Origin: Actinoplanes lutulentus
GTDB lineage: Bacteria > Actinomycetota > Actinomycetes > Mycobacteriales > Micromonosporaceae
NCBI RefSeq assembly: GCF_003259845.1
Contig: NZ_QLMJ01000024.1
Span: 62,001-126,000 of the forward strand
Direction of reading: 5' to 3'
DNA length: 64,000 bases
How positions within the stretch are numbered: the first letter of the stretch is position 1; each line of letters begins with the position of its first letter. Positions 25,870 to 34,097 of the stretch are shown here, one piece after another. The notes beneath the pieces were generated by a model. That model was not told the DNA's origin. It ran no database searches and saw nothing but the letters and a program-made list of their open reading frames with translations. Position numbers and translations under genes: made by a program.

Positions 25870-26838
25870 CTACGATCCGAGTGCGGCCTGGATGGTTGAT
25901 GGGGTGAAGTCCGGATCCGCCAGACCGTCCAAGTCGACCCGGTAGCGGACCTGGACCAGCCGGTCGATCGCGATGCCAGCCTGCTGTAATGAGTCGGGCA
26001 CCAACTTTGGGAACTGTTCGTCAACCTCGAAAGCAGCGCTGCCTCGACGACGCTCCCACCGGGACGAGACCTGTGTAGCGTATGCGGCACGCCAGCCGGC
26101 AAGCCCGACCTTCGATTCAAAGTCGGCTCGGGCTGTGCCGGCAAGAGCTGCTCCGACCTCGTCGATGAGTTCTGGCAGGGTTCGCCCGAAACCAGTGCCC
26201 GCGCCGGTTAGCTGGTGCGAAATAAGCCATAGTGGCCGGCTTGTTGTCGGCTGCAACTGGGTGAACGAGTCAATCCAGTGAGCTCGTCGCTCGCTGATCG
26301 TTGTCTTTACCTCGACGTCCGTGTCGGCTAGGCCGAAGTCGTGCTCCTCGCCTCTTGGCCCTCGCCAGGCCTCCACGGCCGGAAGGCCCCCGAGTACGGG
26401 GACTAGACCTAGAAGCGTCAGTAACTCACCAAATAGGCCGATTTCTCGCTCCATGGAGATCGACTCGGGTTCCCGAAGCAGCGAAGTCAGCTCTGCGAGC
26501 GTCTCGCGTAAGGCGGCGGCTGGCGGCATCCTATCGATTTGGACTCTGTCGGTCATTGAGCACAACACTGGATAGGCGATCCGAAAGAGTGCGGTCTCGA
26601 CCACGACCACTTCCAGCCAGAATCGTCCCTCGTGTCTAGCTAGTCGGGTGACGATGTTGTGTAATCCGGTATCCGGAATATGAGCGCCTGCACTGACCTC
26701 GATACGCAAACCGAGTTCGGACTTAGAAGGCCGAATGAACACAAATGTCTCAGGAGTTCCGCGGATTGATAGGTCTACGGGAACATGGCTTTTGAGGTAT
26801 CGGTCAAAGCTTTCGACCGAATGATGGCGACTATCCAT
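25870..26838 (-). CDS. PD-(D/E)XK motif nuclease (DUF4420 type)
   Basis: The product is 322 aa. The nuclease core is visible as a helix with Glu (EREIGLFGELL, 130-140), Asp in EEHDFGLAD (164-172) and the EVKTT motif (176-180), which together give E..D..(E)xK active-site geometry. It ends with a TRP-containing C-terminal region. Families of this type (PD-(D/E)XK motif protein, DUF4420) accompany Z1 ATPases and GHKL proteins in defence loci. ATG 26838 follows GGGGAAGG; the gene sits 15 bases after the GHKL gene and 8 before the Z1 gene. It is the probable DNA-cleaving subunit of the module. Confidence 0.85.
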   Translation of the reverse strand: MDSRHHSVESFDRYLKSHVPVDLSIRGTPETFVFIRPSKSELGLRIEVSAGAHIPDTGLHNIVTRLARHEGRFWLEVVVVETALFRIAYPVLCSMTDRVQIDRMPPAAALRETLAELTSLLREPESISMEREIGLFGELLTLLGLVPVLGGLPAVEAWRGPRGEEHDFGLADTDVEVKTTISERRAHWIDSFTQLQPTTSRPLWLISHQLTGAGTGFGRTLPELIDEVGAALAGTARADFESKVGLAGWRAAYATQVSSRWERRRGSAAFEVDEQFPKLVPDSLQQAGIAIDRLVQVRYRVDLDGLADPDFTPSTIQAALGS

Positions 26839-26853
26839 GGGCCTTCCCCAAGG

Positions 26854-28359
26854 TCATCGACGCTCCGCCTGAACGGCAGTGGTAAGGACCGACTGCCACA
26901 ACTCGATGTTGTCCTTGTCTCGAGCGCCGTGGTATTCACCCTCAAACGAATCTGCCACCAACAGGTATAACAACGCCTTGACGAGTGGGAGATCGTTAAG
27001 GCCACCGTGTTTGTCGCCAAGTAACATCTTCCGATATCTCTTGTTTATCCACAAGGTATTCTGCTCGCGGTCCACTCGGAAGAACGAGTCATCGACGAAC
27101 GTATCCCATCGAATCTCGATTGGATCTTGGCCGATGATCGGGGGGACCTCCTTCCGGATGACGTCTTTGACCGAGGACGGCAGGCCAGACCCAGGGTGGA
27201 TCATTGAGCGCCGCTTCATTGACCGGCTATTGGACGTCCGAAATACCTGCTCAGCGAGGTCGAAGTACTCGTTGAAGCCGATGCCGTCCGACGAGCGTGC
27301 CGCTGCGGCAAGGCGAGCGAACTCCAGGCTTACCAGAACCCGCGATTTCTCCGCGTTCATGTGAAACAACCCGGTGATGTCCCCGTCGATGTCGACTTCG
27401 ACCCGGGCCAGCTGCAACTTCGGGTGCGACACATGGATTCCCTCCCAACCACCGAACTGCAGAAGGCGATCGCGACGATAGAAGTAGAGACCTTGGTGAT
27501 CGGTTGCTACTCCACGTAGACGAAAGGAAGGTGTGTTGTTCTTGCCGGGCCATATGTGGCATTTGAACGAGACGGTGACATCGTCGATCGCGGCGGTCAG
27601 CGTTTTGGGGAATTCCGGGTCGCCCGAGCGTAGATAACCAAAGGGGTTGAGTGGCGTGACTGGAATCGGTGGCCCAACGTATGAATCGTCTACGTCGTAG
27701 ACCTCGAAATCGACGGTTAGGCGTCCTTGCTCTAGAAAGCGGTGGAAAACTATCCCGAGGTGTTGGCACGCGCCAGTGATCATGCGGTCGATGAAAGCCT
27801 CTACCCGGTGTGACTCCGAGCCGGCCGGAAATGTTACTACATCGTCCCATCTGACGATGGTGCCGGAGTTCTGGAACGAAATTCGCCAATTCTGCTCAAA
27901 CTCCGCTACTACGAACGGCATAGGCACTACATCGCAGGAGAAGTTGCGGTTCGCGCTCGCATGGACCCGCCATCGGCGGCCAACCGGCTCATGGCCGGCT
28001 GAACGAGACAGGACCGTGAGACTTCGTGCCTGGCTGAACGACGCAGCCTTAAGCCCGAGCCCGAAATGTCCCAGATCGGAAGCTGCGTACTCGCGGCGGC
28101 CGCCAACTGTCATGGCTGCGTCAATCTTGTCCGGTTCCATGCCAGAGCCGTTATCAGCGACATAGAGCGCACGCGGAAGGCCATCGGCGATAACGAGCCG
28201 GATCACGACCTGAGTCGCGCCGGCATCGACTGAATTATCCACGAGGTCCGCGAGTGCGGTCTCGAGCGAGTGGTTTCGCCCGATCGCGTCGAGAGCTCTC
28301 GGGTCAGGTGGCAGCTCGATGGTGCCAGCAGTCGGGACATCCGGGGTCCAGTCGCTCAC
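26854..28359 (-). CDS. MORC-like GHKL-family ATPase
   Basis: The product is 501 aa. The Bergerat ATP fold is intact: N-box ETALADLVDNSVDAGA (33-48), G1 VADNGSGM (67-74), G2 LGHFGLGLKAAS (96-107). The rest has an S5-like middle region and no histidine kinase H-box, fitting the prokaryotic MORC-like (paraMORC) ATPases rather than sensor kinases or Hsp90. ATP-driven dimerisation probably clamps or loops DNA for the nuclease and Z1 partner. I chose GTG 28359 because GGAGAGG lies 5-10 nt upstream; the frame extends 100 codons further without support. It is the first gene of the four-gene operon. Confidence 0.88.
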   Translation of the reverse strand: MSDWTPDVPTAGTIELPPDPRALDAIGRNHSLETALADLVDNSVDAGATQVVIRLVIADGLPRALYVADNGSGMEPDKIDAAMTVGGRREYAASDLGHFGLGLKAASFSQARSLTVLSRSAGHEPVGRRWRVHASANRNFSCDVVPMPFVVAEFEQNWRISFQNSGTIVRWDDVVTFPAGSESHRVEAFIDRMITGACQHLGIVFHRFLEQGRLTVDFEVYDVDDSYVGPPIPVTPLNPFGYLRSGDPEFPKTLTAAIDDVTVSFKCHIWPGKNNTPSFRLRGVATDHQGLYFYRRDRLLQFGGWEGIHVSHPKLQLARVEVDIDGDITGLFHMNAEKSRVLVSLEFARLAAAARSSDGIGFNEYFDLAEQVFRTSNSRSMKRRSMIHPGSGLPSSVKDVIRKEVPPIIGQDPIEIRWDTFVDDSFFRVDREQNTLWINKRYRKMLLGDKHGGLNDLPLVKALLYLLVADSFEGEYHGARDKDNIELWQSVLTTAVQAERR

Positions 28360-28397
28360 GATGCCTCTCCAACATTCCTCGGTCGCAAACGGTTCAC

Positions 28398-28425
28398 AGC
28401 ATATGGGTTGAGCTTTCAGGATCAA
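28398..28425 (-). promoter_or_regulatory. Candidate promoter of the GHKL/nuclease/Z1 operon
   Basis: Read on the minus strand, TTGATC (28420-28425) and TATGCT (28398-28403) are separated by 16 bases, close to a sigma-70-like promoter. It lies about 40 bases before the GTG start of the GHKL gene. Confidence 0.35.
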
Positions 28426-28971
28426 TACTGGCCGCAGCGACCGAATTGCCGGCGAATGTGGTCTGTGCGTCTCCTGCCGGTGAGGCTCAGGCGGTGTCCG
28501 ATGAATTTTTGGGCGCTGGGCTTTGCGGTCGCGTGGTTCCGGGACCCCGATGACCAGGTTTTCTAGGCGCGGATCGTGCGGATGTGGCCTATGTGGCCAT
28601 CGAACGCTGTCTTGAACACGCCACGCATGCGGTACGACCCGAGTGGATCGTGCCGGCAAACGCTTTGGGCTGGAATATGCGAACCGGTCGGCTAACTAGA
28701 TCCAACCAGGGGTCTGGGTACGTTCAGCGAATCGGCCAGGCTTTCGCGAGGGGGGTTTGGAGCTGCCAGGCGGGCGCGATCGGTCTCGCTGAGGTGCCGT
28801 TCATTCCTCAGGCCGCGGTTGGCACGACACGCTAGCTTTGCCGAGCTAGCAGAGGTGCGCAGCAGGAAGTTCATGGTCTCGCTGAGAGCCTGCGTGAGCC
28901 TGTTCGCGAAGACTTCGAGGTGTACCATCTGTCCGGTTACCTGTGGCGAAGTCTTGGCCGATTTGAGGACG
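28426..28971. other. Intergenic region inside the island with no supported gene
   Basis: Between the GHKL operon promoter and the DUF4259 gene I see no reading frame with a recognisable product, start or ribosome binding site on either strand. Short frames on both strands read through it but lack coding character. It may be decayed sequence left by earlier insertions. Confidence 0.5.
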
Positions 28972-29394
28972 ATGGCGACCTGGCATTTCGGACCCTTCGA
29001 CAACGACGACGCGGTCGACTGGTGTTCTCGGTTAGAGTCAGCGATCGGGGCGGCTCGTGCCGCGATTGTGCGAGATGCCATGACTGTGGTTACCACGCAA
29101 CGTACGGGCTTTTCCGATGCGGAGGCCTCTGAGGCATTAGCAGCCGCTGCCACGGTGCTTCAAGTGATGAGCGGTAAAGCCGATTCTCGATCGGGTTATG
29201 CTCCCAGATTTCTACTCGAGACGCAGGATGTCGCCGGCACGCCGGAGTTGCGCGCTCTAGCGGTAGCCGCTCTCGATGCCATCGTGGCTGACGGATCCCC
29301 CTGGCGGACACGATGGATGCACGATGTCGAGGAAGATGATGCGATCGACGCGGTCGAACGGATGCGGTCGGCTCTCGACGTTGGTGAATGTTGA
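28972..29394 (+). CDS. DUF4259 domain-containing protein
   Basis: The product is 140 aa. The start MATWHFGPFDNDDAVDW matches the DUF4259 signature (GTWGxGPFDNDDAxDF). The remainder is helical with a C-terminal DAIDAVERMRSAL segment. ATG 28972 follows GAGGAC; the upstream extension to 28819 is not conserved in character. Function is unknown; family members turn up as orphans near toxin-immunity and defence genes, so an immunity-like role is possible but unproven. Confidence 0.8.
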   Translation: MATWHFGPFDNDDAVDWCSRLESAIGAARAAIVRDAMTVVTTQRTGFSDAEASEALAAAATVLQVMSGKADSRSGYAPRFLLETQDVAGTPELRALAVAALDAIVADGSPWRTRWMHDVEEDDAIDAVERMRSALDVGEC

Positions 29395-29464
29395 TGTCAA
29401 CAGAGTCCCCTATCACGGGCAGCTACCTCCCCGCCCGAGCGGTAACATCGATTGCCAGCGATGA

Positions 29465-29800
29465 GTGGTGCTCGATGTTCGGATGGGAGAGTTGGGTTGT
29501 CGGGACGGCGGCGTCCGCCAGGATCTGTTGAACCGACTGGCTGCGTTGACCTCGGAGATTGAGTCGGCCGATATTGCTGCCGCAGTGGGAAAGAACTCGT
29601 TTCGCGAAGCATTGGTGGATGCGGCGGGCAGGCTCGAAGCCGCTTCTGGTCGTTTCGATCCTGTAATACGACCGCGCGGCCTATTTGACCCCACTGATCT
29701 CGACCAATTGGCGCCATCGGGCGGCATGGCGGATCCGGCCATCGGCTGCCATGAGTCGAATTCTGATACCGCGTACGGCGAACCAGAAAGATTATTCTAG
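29465..29800 (+). CDS. Hypothetical protein, 111 aa
   Basis: A possible helical protein with NRLAALTSEIESADIAAAVGKNSFREALVDAAGRLEAA in the first half and an unstructured C-terminus. It has GTG starts at 29465 and 29468 and an internal ATG at 29480; no strong ribosome binding site is visible. The helical section looks protein-like, the ends do not. I do not recognise a family. It may be a remnant of a longer gene. Confidence 0.35.
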   Translation: MVLDVRMGELGCRDGGVRQDLLNRLAALTSEIESADIAAAVGKNSFREALVDAAGRLEAASGRFDPVIRPRGLFDPTDLDQLAPSGGMADPAIGCHESNSDTAYGEPERLF

Positions 29801-29931
29801 TACTGGCAAGCCCTGCATTTTCAATGAGCCCTTTTCAATCTGCGTAGGGGTTGGCTTCGACGTGGCGTGGAAGGAGTGTGGCGTGCATGATCACGCAATG
29901 CCTCTTGTGCTTGCCGGAGTGGTGCGTACGC

Positions 29932-30250
29932 TAATTGGCGACTCGGTCGATCGCGATCAGGGTGACGCCGAGGATCGCGAAGGCCGGCCGGGCGGGGTTC
30001 GGCCCATAGCGATGACCATGTCGTCCGCAGCGGCGGAGAGCAGGTCGACGGTTCGCGGACGTAGCGCTAGACGGTGAACACACCGATGCTGAGTTGGGCG
30101 GCGAGACGATTGTAGGTGTCTCCGTTACGCAGGTGAGTCAGCGCTAGTAATGCCTGCTCACCAGAATTTGAGGTGTCGTCAGCGGACGCCGTGTTCACGG
30201 CAACGGGCCCGGATGCGGTCAGCGAGGTGGTTCAGACTCCGATTGGACAG
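29932..30250 (-). pseudogene. Decayed IS5-family transposase (N-terminal part)
   Basis: Reading the minus strand across several frames gives LSNRSLNHLADRIRARCREHGVR then a stop, GEQALLALTHLRNGDTYNRLAAQLSIG, then a stop, RYVRE, DLLSAAADDMV, and finally GVTLIAIDRVAN before another stop. This matches the helix-turn-helix start and first DDE strand (DGTLIPIDR) of IS5-family transposases. In-frame stops, frame changes, the loss of the catalytic Asp (GVT in place of DGT) and the missing C-terminal half show it is dead. It marks past transposition into the island. Confidence 0.8.
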
Positions 30251-30266
30251 TGGGATCTTGGCGGTC

Positions 30267-30325
30267 TAAGACAGGACACCGAGGCTTTCGGTTGGGGCAT
30301 AGGATTTTGGTCGTGTCCTGTCTTA
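30267..30325. repeat. 13-bp inverted repeat next to the transposase remnant
   Basis: TAAGACAGGACAC at 30267-30279 is perfectly inverted at 30313-30325, with 33 bases between. It lies just outside the 5' end of the decayed transposase, so it could be leftover insertion-sequence ends or a small miniature element; it could also act as a hairpin beyond the Eco29kI-like gene. Confidence 0.7.
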
Positions 30326-30398
30326 TCGGGACACTCGTCCTAAGTCGATACTACCCACCGCGCCTGCGCCTGACCAGCACTGTCAGCTTGAAAAGGGC

Positions 30399-31298
30399 TT
30401 ACCCTGGCAGCGCATCCAGCGCTGAAGGTGATGTGCTTCTTTCTGCCAACATTTCTGGATCATTCGAGGCGAAGTTTTCATCACTGACCACTCGGTACTC
30501 AGGAATCTCGAGACCGAGTCGATCCATCTCAGCCGTGAAGCGATCGATGTCTTGAACGACGACGCGGGGCCCGCTTTCGCGACCTAGTTTTGGTCGCCAG
30601 ATCGGTCGCTTTCGATAGTCCTCAAGTGTTGCAATAGCGTCATCCTGTTCGTCTTCGTCTATCGCAACAGAGGCAGCGATCGCCAGCCGAACACGTTCAT
30701 GCATCTCAGCTAGAGTGAATCGGCGGTTGCATAGACGTCCGGCACGAGGGCGTCCAGGATGCACCGTGTCCCAAATGGATCGAGCATTCTGTCGATCGGA
30801 CCCGGGGACATTGGAACCGAAGCCGGGCATGACTGTATTCCAGATCACCGGACGGTACGAACGTAGCAGCGCTCGTTCGGCGAGCACGATCCACGCGTCA
30901 TCGATCGGTAAGTAGCGAACACGGAAGTCCCTGACATCGAGGGTCTCAGTCGCCTCTGCGACTGACTTCGCATGTTTCTCGATCCTCTTTATTAGCTGCA
31001 AGCCGCCTTTGTCGGCGGGATCTCCGTAGCTGGAGTTTCCCGCCTCTGCCTTGCCGACGTAGATAGGTACGCGGCATTGACTTTCTCGCAACGGTGCGTA
31101 GAGGTCGAAGTCTCCGACGTAGTAGAGGGCGTAGACACCGGCGCCCAGGAAGTCGTCGGGAGGAAATTGTTCCGGCTGAACTCCTTCAAGGCGCTCGCGT
31201 ATGACCTTCTGCAGGCTGTCGAGCGATAATGGGTCGAACGCATCGATTTCACGCGCTCGTTGGCGCCTGTGCGGGGGGTTCGCTTGGCTTTGCGACAC
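30399..31298 (-). CDS. Eco29kI-family restriction endonuclease (GIY-YIG nuclease)
   Basis: This 299-aa protein matches the Eco29kI layout: FDPLSLDSLQ near the start, GAGVYALYYVGDFDLYAPL (GIY-like, Tyr56), VPIYVGKAE (YIG-like, Tyr80), an Arg/His pair in KRIEKHA (Arg105, His109), Glu141 and Asn154 in VIWNTVMPGFG, then WDTVHPGRP. Eco29kI cleaves CCGCGG, so similar specificity is possible. The C-terminal 80 residues (KLGRESGPRVVVQDIDRF onward) are an acidic tail of unknown role. GTG 31298 lacks a good ribosome binding site. The probable partner methyltransferase is 9 kb away at 20242. Confidence 0.88.
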   Translation of the reverse strand: MSQSQANPPHRRQRAREIDAFDPLSLDSLQKVIRERLEGVQPEQFPPDDFLGAGVYALYYVGDFDLYAPLRESQCRVPIYVGKAEAGNSSYGDPADKGGLQLIKRIEKHAKSVAEATETLDVRDFRVRYLPIDDAWIVLAERALLRSYRPVIWNTVMPGFGSNVPGSDRQNARSIWDTVHPGRPRAGRLCNRRFTLAEMHERVRLAIAASVAIDEDEQDDAIATLEDYRKRPIWRPKLGRESGPRVVVQDIDRFTAEMDRLGLEIPEYRVVSDENFASNDPEMLAERSTSPSALDALPG

Positions 31299-31541
31299 CT
31301 GATGATGATAGCCATCGTTGTCCTGGAGCTCGCTCCGCCAGCGACGAATCCTGCGACACTTCGTCCTGGCGGAAGTCGTGGAGAACGAGCGACAAGGTCG
31401 CAGCGGCTTGTCTGGTATTCAAGGACTTTGCGCCCGTTTGCGGTCTTGACGTGCCGGCGATGGAGTCGGCGAGAGTCCGCGGCAGCGCACTCGTTACCGT
31501 TGATCCGACTAGGCCAATACATGACCAGGGGGAACACTCAC

Positions 31542-32381
31542 GTGGAGCTGCTGCACTCCGGCAAGGTTCGGGACGTCTATGCCGACGGGGGCGACCTTCT
31601 CCTGGTCACCTCGGATCGGATTTCGATCTATGACGTCATCCTGCCCACGCCGATTCCGGACAAGGGCAAGATTCTCACTCAGCTCTCACTCTGGTGGTTC
31701 GAGCAGCTCGCCGACGTGGTGCCGAACCACGTGATCTCGGCGACCGACGTGCCGGCCGAGTTTGCTGGGCGGGCCATTCGGTGTGAGCGCCTTGAGATGG
31801 TCATGGTGGAGTGCATCGCCCGGGGTTACCTGGCGGGCTCGGGGCTCAAGGATTACCAGCGGGAGAAGAAGATCTCCGGCAACCTGCTGCCGGACGGGCT
31901 GGTGGAGTCGTCGCGGCTTCCGGAGCCGATCTTCACGCCCAGCACCAAGGAGCCGGTCGGTGGTGGGCACGACGAGCCGCTGACGTACGAGCAGACGGTG
32001 GAACGGGTCGGCAAGGAGCTGGCTGAGGAGCTGCGCCGCGTCACGCTGGAGATCTACCGGCGGGGCTCGGAGATCGCCGCGGCCAAGGGCATCATCATCG
32101 CGGACACCAAGATCGAGGTCGGTACGTCCAACGACGGGACGCTGAAGCTGGGCGACGAGCTGCTCACGCCTGACTCGTCGCGCTTCTGGAGTGCCGACGA
32201 GTGGAAACCGGGCAGTGTGCCGCGGTACCTGGACAAGCAGTTCCTGCGCGACTGGTCCGGCCAGCTGACCGATTGGGATCGGACCGCACCTGGACCGGAG
32301 ATTCCCGAAGAAGTGGTTGAGGCGACTCGGAACCGCTACGTCGAGGTCTACGAGCGGCTCACCGGCGACACCTGGAAGTAG
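31542..32381 (+). CDS. purC: Phosphoribosylaminoimidazole-succinocarboxamide synthase (SAICAR synthetase)
   Basis: This 279-aa enzyme of purine synthesis ligates aspartate to CAIR with ATP. Signatures are ELLHSGKVRDVY, LLLVTSDRISIYDVILP, PDKGKILTQLSLWWF, IARGYLAGSG and IIIADTKIEVG. The GTG 31542 start gives the family-typical ELLHSGKVRDVY N-terminus with GGGGGA nine bases upstream; ATG 31521 would add seven residues. It is core chromosome immediately right of the defence island. A terminator follows, facing the nitroreductase gene. Confidence 0.95.
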   Translation: MELLHSGKVRDVYADGGDLLLVTSDRISIYDVILPTPIPDKGKILTQLSLWWFEQLADVVPNHVISATDVPAEFAGRAIRCERLEMVMVECIARGYLAGSGLKDYQREKKISGNLLPDGLVESSRLPEPIFTPSTKEPVGGGHDEPLTYEQTVERVGKELAEELRRVTLEIYRRGSEIAAAKGIIIADTKIEVGTSNDGTLKLGDELLTPDSSRFWSADEWKPGSVPRYLDKQFLRDWSGQLTDWDRTAPGPEIPEEVVEATRNRYVEVYERLTGDTWK

Positions 32382-32388
32382 AGATTAA

Positions 32389-32414
32389 GGGCCCGGCGGA
32401 GAAGCGCCGGGCCC
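32389..32414. terminator. Bidirectional hairpin terminator between purC and the nitroreductase gene
   Basis: A 10-bp GC stem (32389-32398 with 32405-32414) and 6-nt loop sit between two convergent genes; CCAAAAG follows on the plus strand. Confidence 0.75.
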
Positions 32415-32425
32415 CAAAAGCACGA

Positions 32426-33037
32426 TCAAGCCCACTGCACCGTCGTTGCCGGCTCCAGCCGCGGCAGCCGGTCGCGCCACGGGTTCTCACCCGGGTGTCC
32501 GAGGTTGACCACGGCCAGAGACTTGAACCGGCCGTCCGGGAAGAACTCGGCGTCGACGCCGGCCTTGTTGAAACCGGTCATCGGCCCGGCGACCAGGCCG
32601 ACCGCGCGGGCCGCCAGCACGAAGTAGCCGACCTGCAGCGCGGCGCTGAACGTGCCGTTGGTGATCCGCAGGCCCTCGTTCGCCTCGTACACATCGCGCA
32701 GGCCCGGGTTGTGCGGGAAGATCTGCGGCACGTGCTCGTGGAACGACGTGTCGAGCGCGAGCACGGCCACGGCCGGCGCGCTTTGCGACTTCGCCCGGTT
32801 GCCCTCGTTGAGGAGCGGGATCAGTCGGTTCTTGCCTTCTTCGGTACGCACGAACAGCACCCGCAACGGCTGAGTGTTTGCCGCGGTCGGCGGCCATTTC
32901 GCCAGGTCCCAGATCTCGGCGAGTTCCTCGTCGGTGACCGGGGTCGGCGCGAAGGCCGAGGCGGTGCGTGCGTCGGTGAAGAGGAGGGCGCGCCCGTCAG
33001 CGCTCAGGCGAGGGCTCGCTTCAGAAACAGTATCCAC
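32426..33037 (-). CDS. Nitroreductase family protein, RutE/malonic semialdehyde reductase-like
   Basis: This 203-aa FMN-dependent oxidoreductase has the RutE-like start (LLFTDARTASAF), FMN contacts in WPPTAANTQPLRV, GPMTGFNKAGVDAEFF and the C-terminal VNLGHPGENPWRDRLPRL. RutE reduces malonic semialdehyde in pyrimidine breakdown; related proteins reduce nitroaromatics. No other rut gene is present. The gene lies 77 bp downstream of an HxlR regulator on the same strand, which suggests local control in response to electrophiles or quinones. Confidence 0.88.
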   Translation of the reverse strand: MDTVSEASPRLSADGRALLFTDARTASAFAPTPVTDEELAEIWDLAKWPPTAANTQPLRVLFVRTEEGKNRLIPLLNEGNRAKSQSAPAVAVLALDTSFHEHVPQIFPHNPGLRDVYEANEGLRITNGTFSAALQVGYFVLAARAVGLVAGPMTGFNKAGVDAEFFPDGRFKSLAVVNLGHPGENPWRDRLPRLEPATTVQWA

Positions 33038-33114
33038 TTCTAAAAAAGTAGCGCCCCGCCATCAGAAAGCCGTCAGAAAGTCGCCGGAAGCCACGTGAAG
33101 ATGATCACCAGGGA

Positions 33115-33441
33115 TCAGGGAAGATGCTCGTCGGCCCAGAGCGCGATCTGGTGCAGCGCCGGGCCCAGTGCCCGCCCCGAATCCGTCAGTGTGTACGTGA
33201 CCGAAATCGGTGGCCCCTCGTCGACACTGCGATCGATCAGGCCGGCGGCCGCCAGAGACGACAGGCGGTTCGACAGGACGGAGTCGCTGATGCCGTCGAT
33301 GAGGCGGGACAGCTCCCGGAAACCGGCCGGTCCGTCCTGCAGCTTGCCCAGCACCGCGGCGTTCCACCGGCGGCCCAGGAACTCGAATGCGCGGGACAGG
33401 GCGGCGTCACGCTCGGCGCACGTCAGACCCACGACCGTCAT
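33115..33441 (-). CDS. HxlR-family transcriptional regulator
   Basis: This 108-aa winged-helix protein has the HxlR pattern: Cys8 near the N-terminus, LGRRWNAAVLGKLQDGPAGFRELSRLIDGISDSVLSNRL and SVTYTLTDSGRALGPAL. The conserved N-terminal Cys often senses electrophiles or formaldehyde. ATG 33441. It lies upstream of the nitroreductase gene, its likely target. Confidence 0.88.
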   Translation of the reverse strand: MTVVGLTCAERDAALSRAFEFLGRRWNAAVLGKLQDGPAGFRELSRLIDGISDSVLSNRLSSLAAAGLIDRSVDEGPPISVTYTLTDSGRALGPALHQIALWADEHLP

Positions 33442-33462
33442 GAACGCAAAAGTACCGCAGCC

Positions 33463-33645
33463 TCAGGAGTGCAGGGGCTGCTCGGCCCGGTGACCCAGGC
33501 TCAGCTGGCAGACGCCGCCGCAGGTGAGCTGCTCACCGCAAGTGGGGCACCAGTCGTTGGTACGCCGGAGGTACCACCCGAGGGCCACTCCGGAAAAGAG
33601 GCTCAGCAGTCCGACTATGGCTGAGACGGTCACGGCGCCGGTCAT
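33463..33645 (-). CDS. 60-aa membrane microprotein with Cys-rich (zinc-ribbon-like) tail
   Basis: One transmembrane helix (VTVSAIVGLLSLFSGVALGWYL) is followed by a basic stop-transfer RR and a cytoplasmic tail with CPTCG and CGGVC, an arrangement that could hold zinc. ATG 33645 overlaps the stop of the upstream gene by 4 bp (ATGA), so it is translationally coupled to it. I do not recognise the family. Confidence 0.7.
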   Translation of the reverse strand: MTGAVTVSAIVGLLSLFSGVALGWYLRRTNDWCPTCGEQLTCGGVCQLSLGHRAEQPLHS

Positions 33646-33956
33646 GAAAGCGGGCCTCTGTTCATCGGCGTGCGGCGCACCAGGCGCAGGCCGCGGTGAT
33701 CGAGCGCCGGGTCGCTGTCGAGGCGCGACGTCACGTAAGGCGCGGTGAACGTGTCGACCCCGGTGCCGCGGTGGCTGTCCGGCCGGTAGGTCACCGTGAC
33801 CGCGCGAGGAGAGGACGCCTCGATGACGCCGGCCCGCCAGCCGTCTCGGTAGACCCACACTGGATCCGCCGGGCGGTAGCTCTCGGACGGAGCCACGTCG
33901 GCCGCGTCGCGATGCGGCGGCGTGACGGTCGGCGTGGACGCCATGGTCTTCGACAT
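33642..33956 (-). CDS. Hypothetical protein, 104 aa
   Basis: A small soluble protein with a low-complexity start (ASTPTVTPPHRDAADV) and a beta-rich core: PVWVYRDGWRAGVIEASSPRAVTVTYRP looks like a Tudor- or SH3-like barrel. ATG 33956 follows GGAGG by 7 nt. It overlaps the 60-aa membrane protein gene and is divergent from the XRE regulator; the shared intergenic region carries a palindrome-like element. Function is unknown. Confidence 0.7.
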   Translation of the reverse strand: MSKTMASTPTVTPPHRDAADVAPSESYRPADPVWVYRDGWRAGVIEASSPRAVTVTYRPDSHRGTGVDTFTAPYVTSRLDSDPALDHRGLRLVRRTPMNRGPLS

Positions 33957-34097
33957 GTGTGTGCCTCCACTTTTCTCACTGAGGCTGGTGGCGGGGACCA
34001 CACATCGTCCGAGCAGTCTGACTTTTCGGCACGCTGTGTTAGCGGTCGGTACGTGTCTGTCAGCTATCATGCTCGTCATCAAGTGCGTCCGCAAGGC

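Noticed and set aside
28692..29153. 153-codon minus-strand frame before the DUF4259 gene
   Set aside because: Ala/Ser/Arg-rich product without family features; it overlaps the DUF4259 gene, whose start and signature are clear.
19633..31541. Integrative element with attachment sites around the defence island
   Set aside because: No integrase, tRNA gene or clear flanking direct repeat was found at either edge, so I call it an island only by content and composition.
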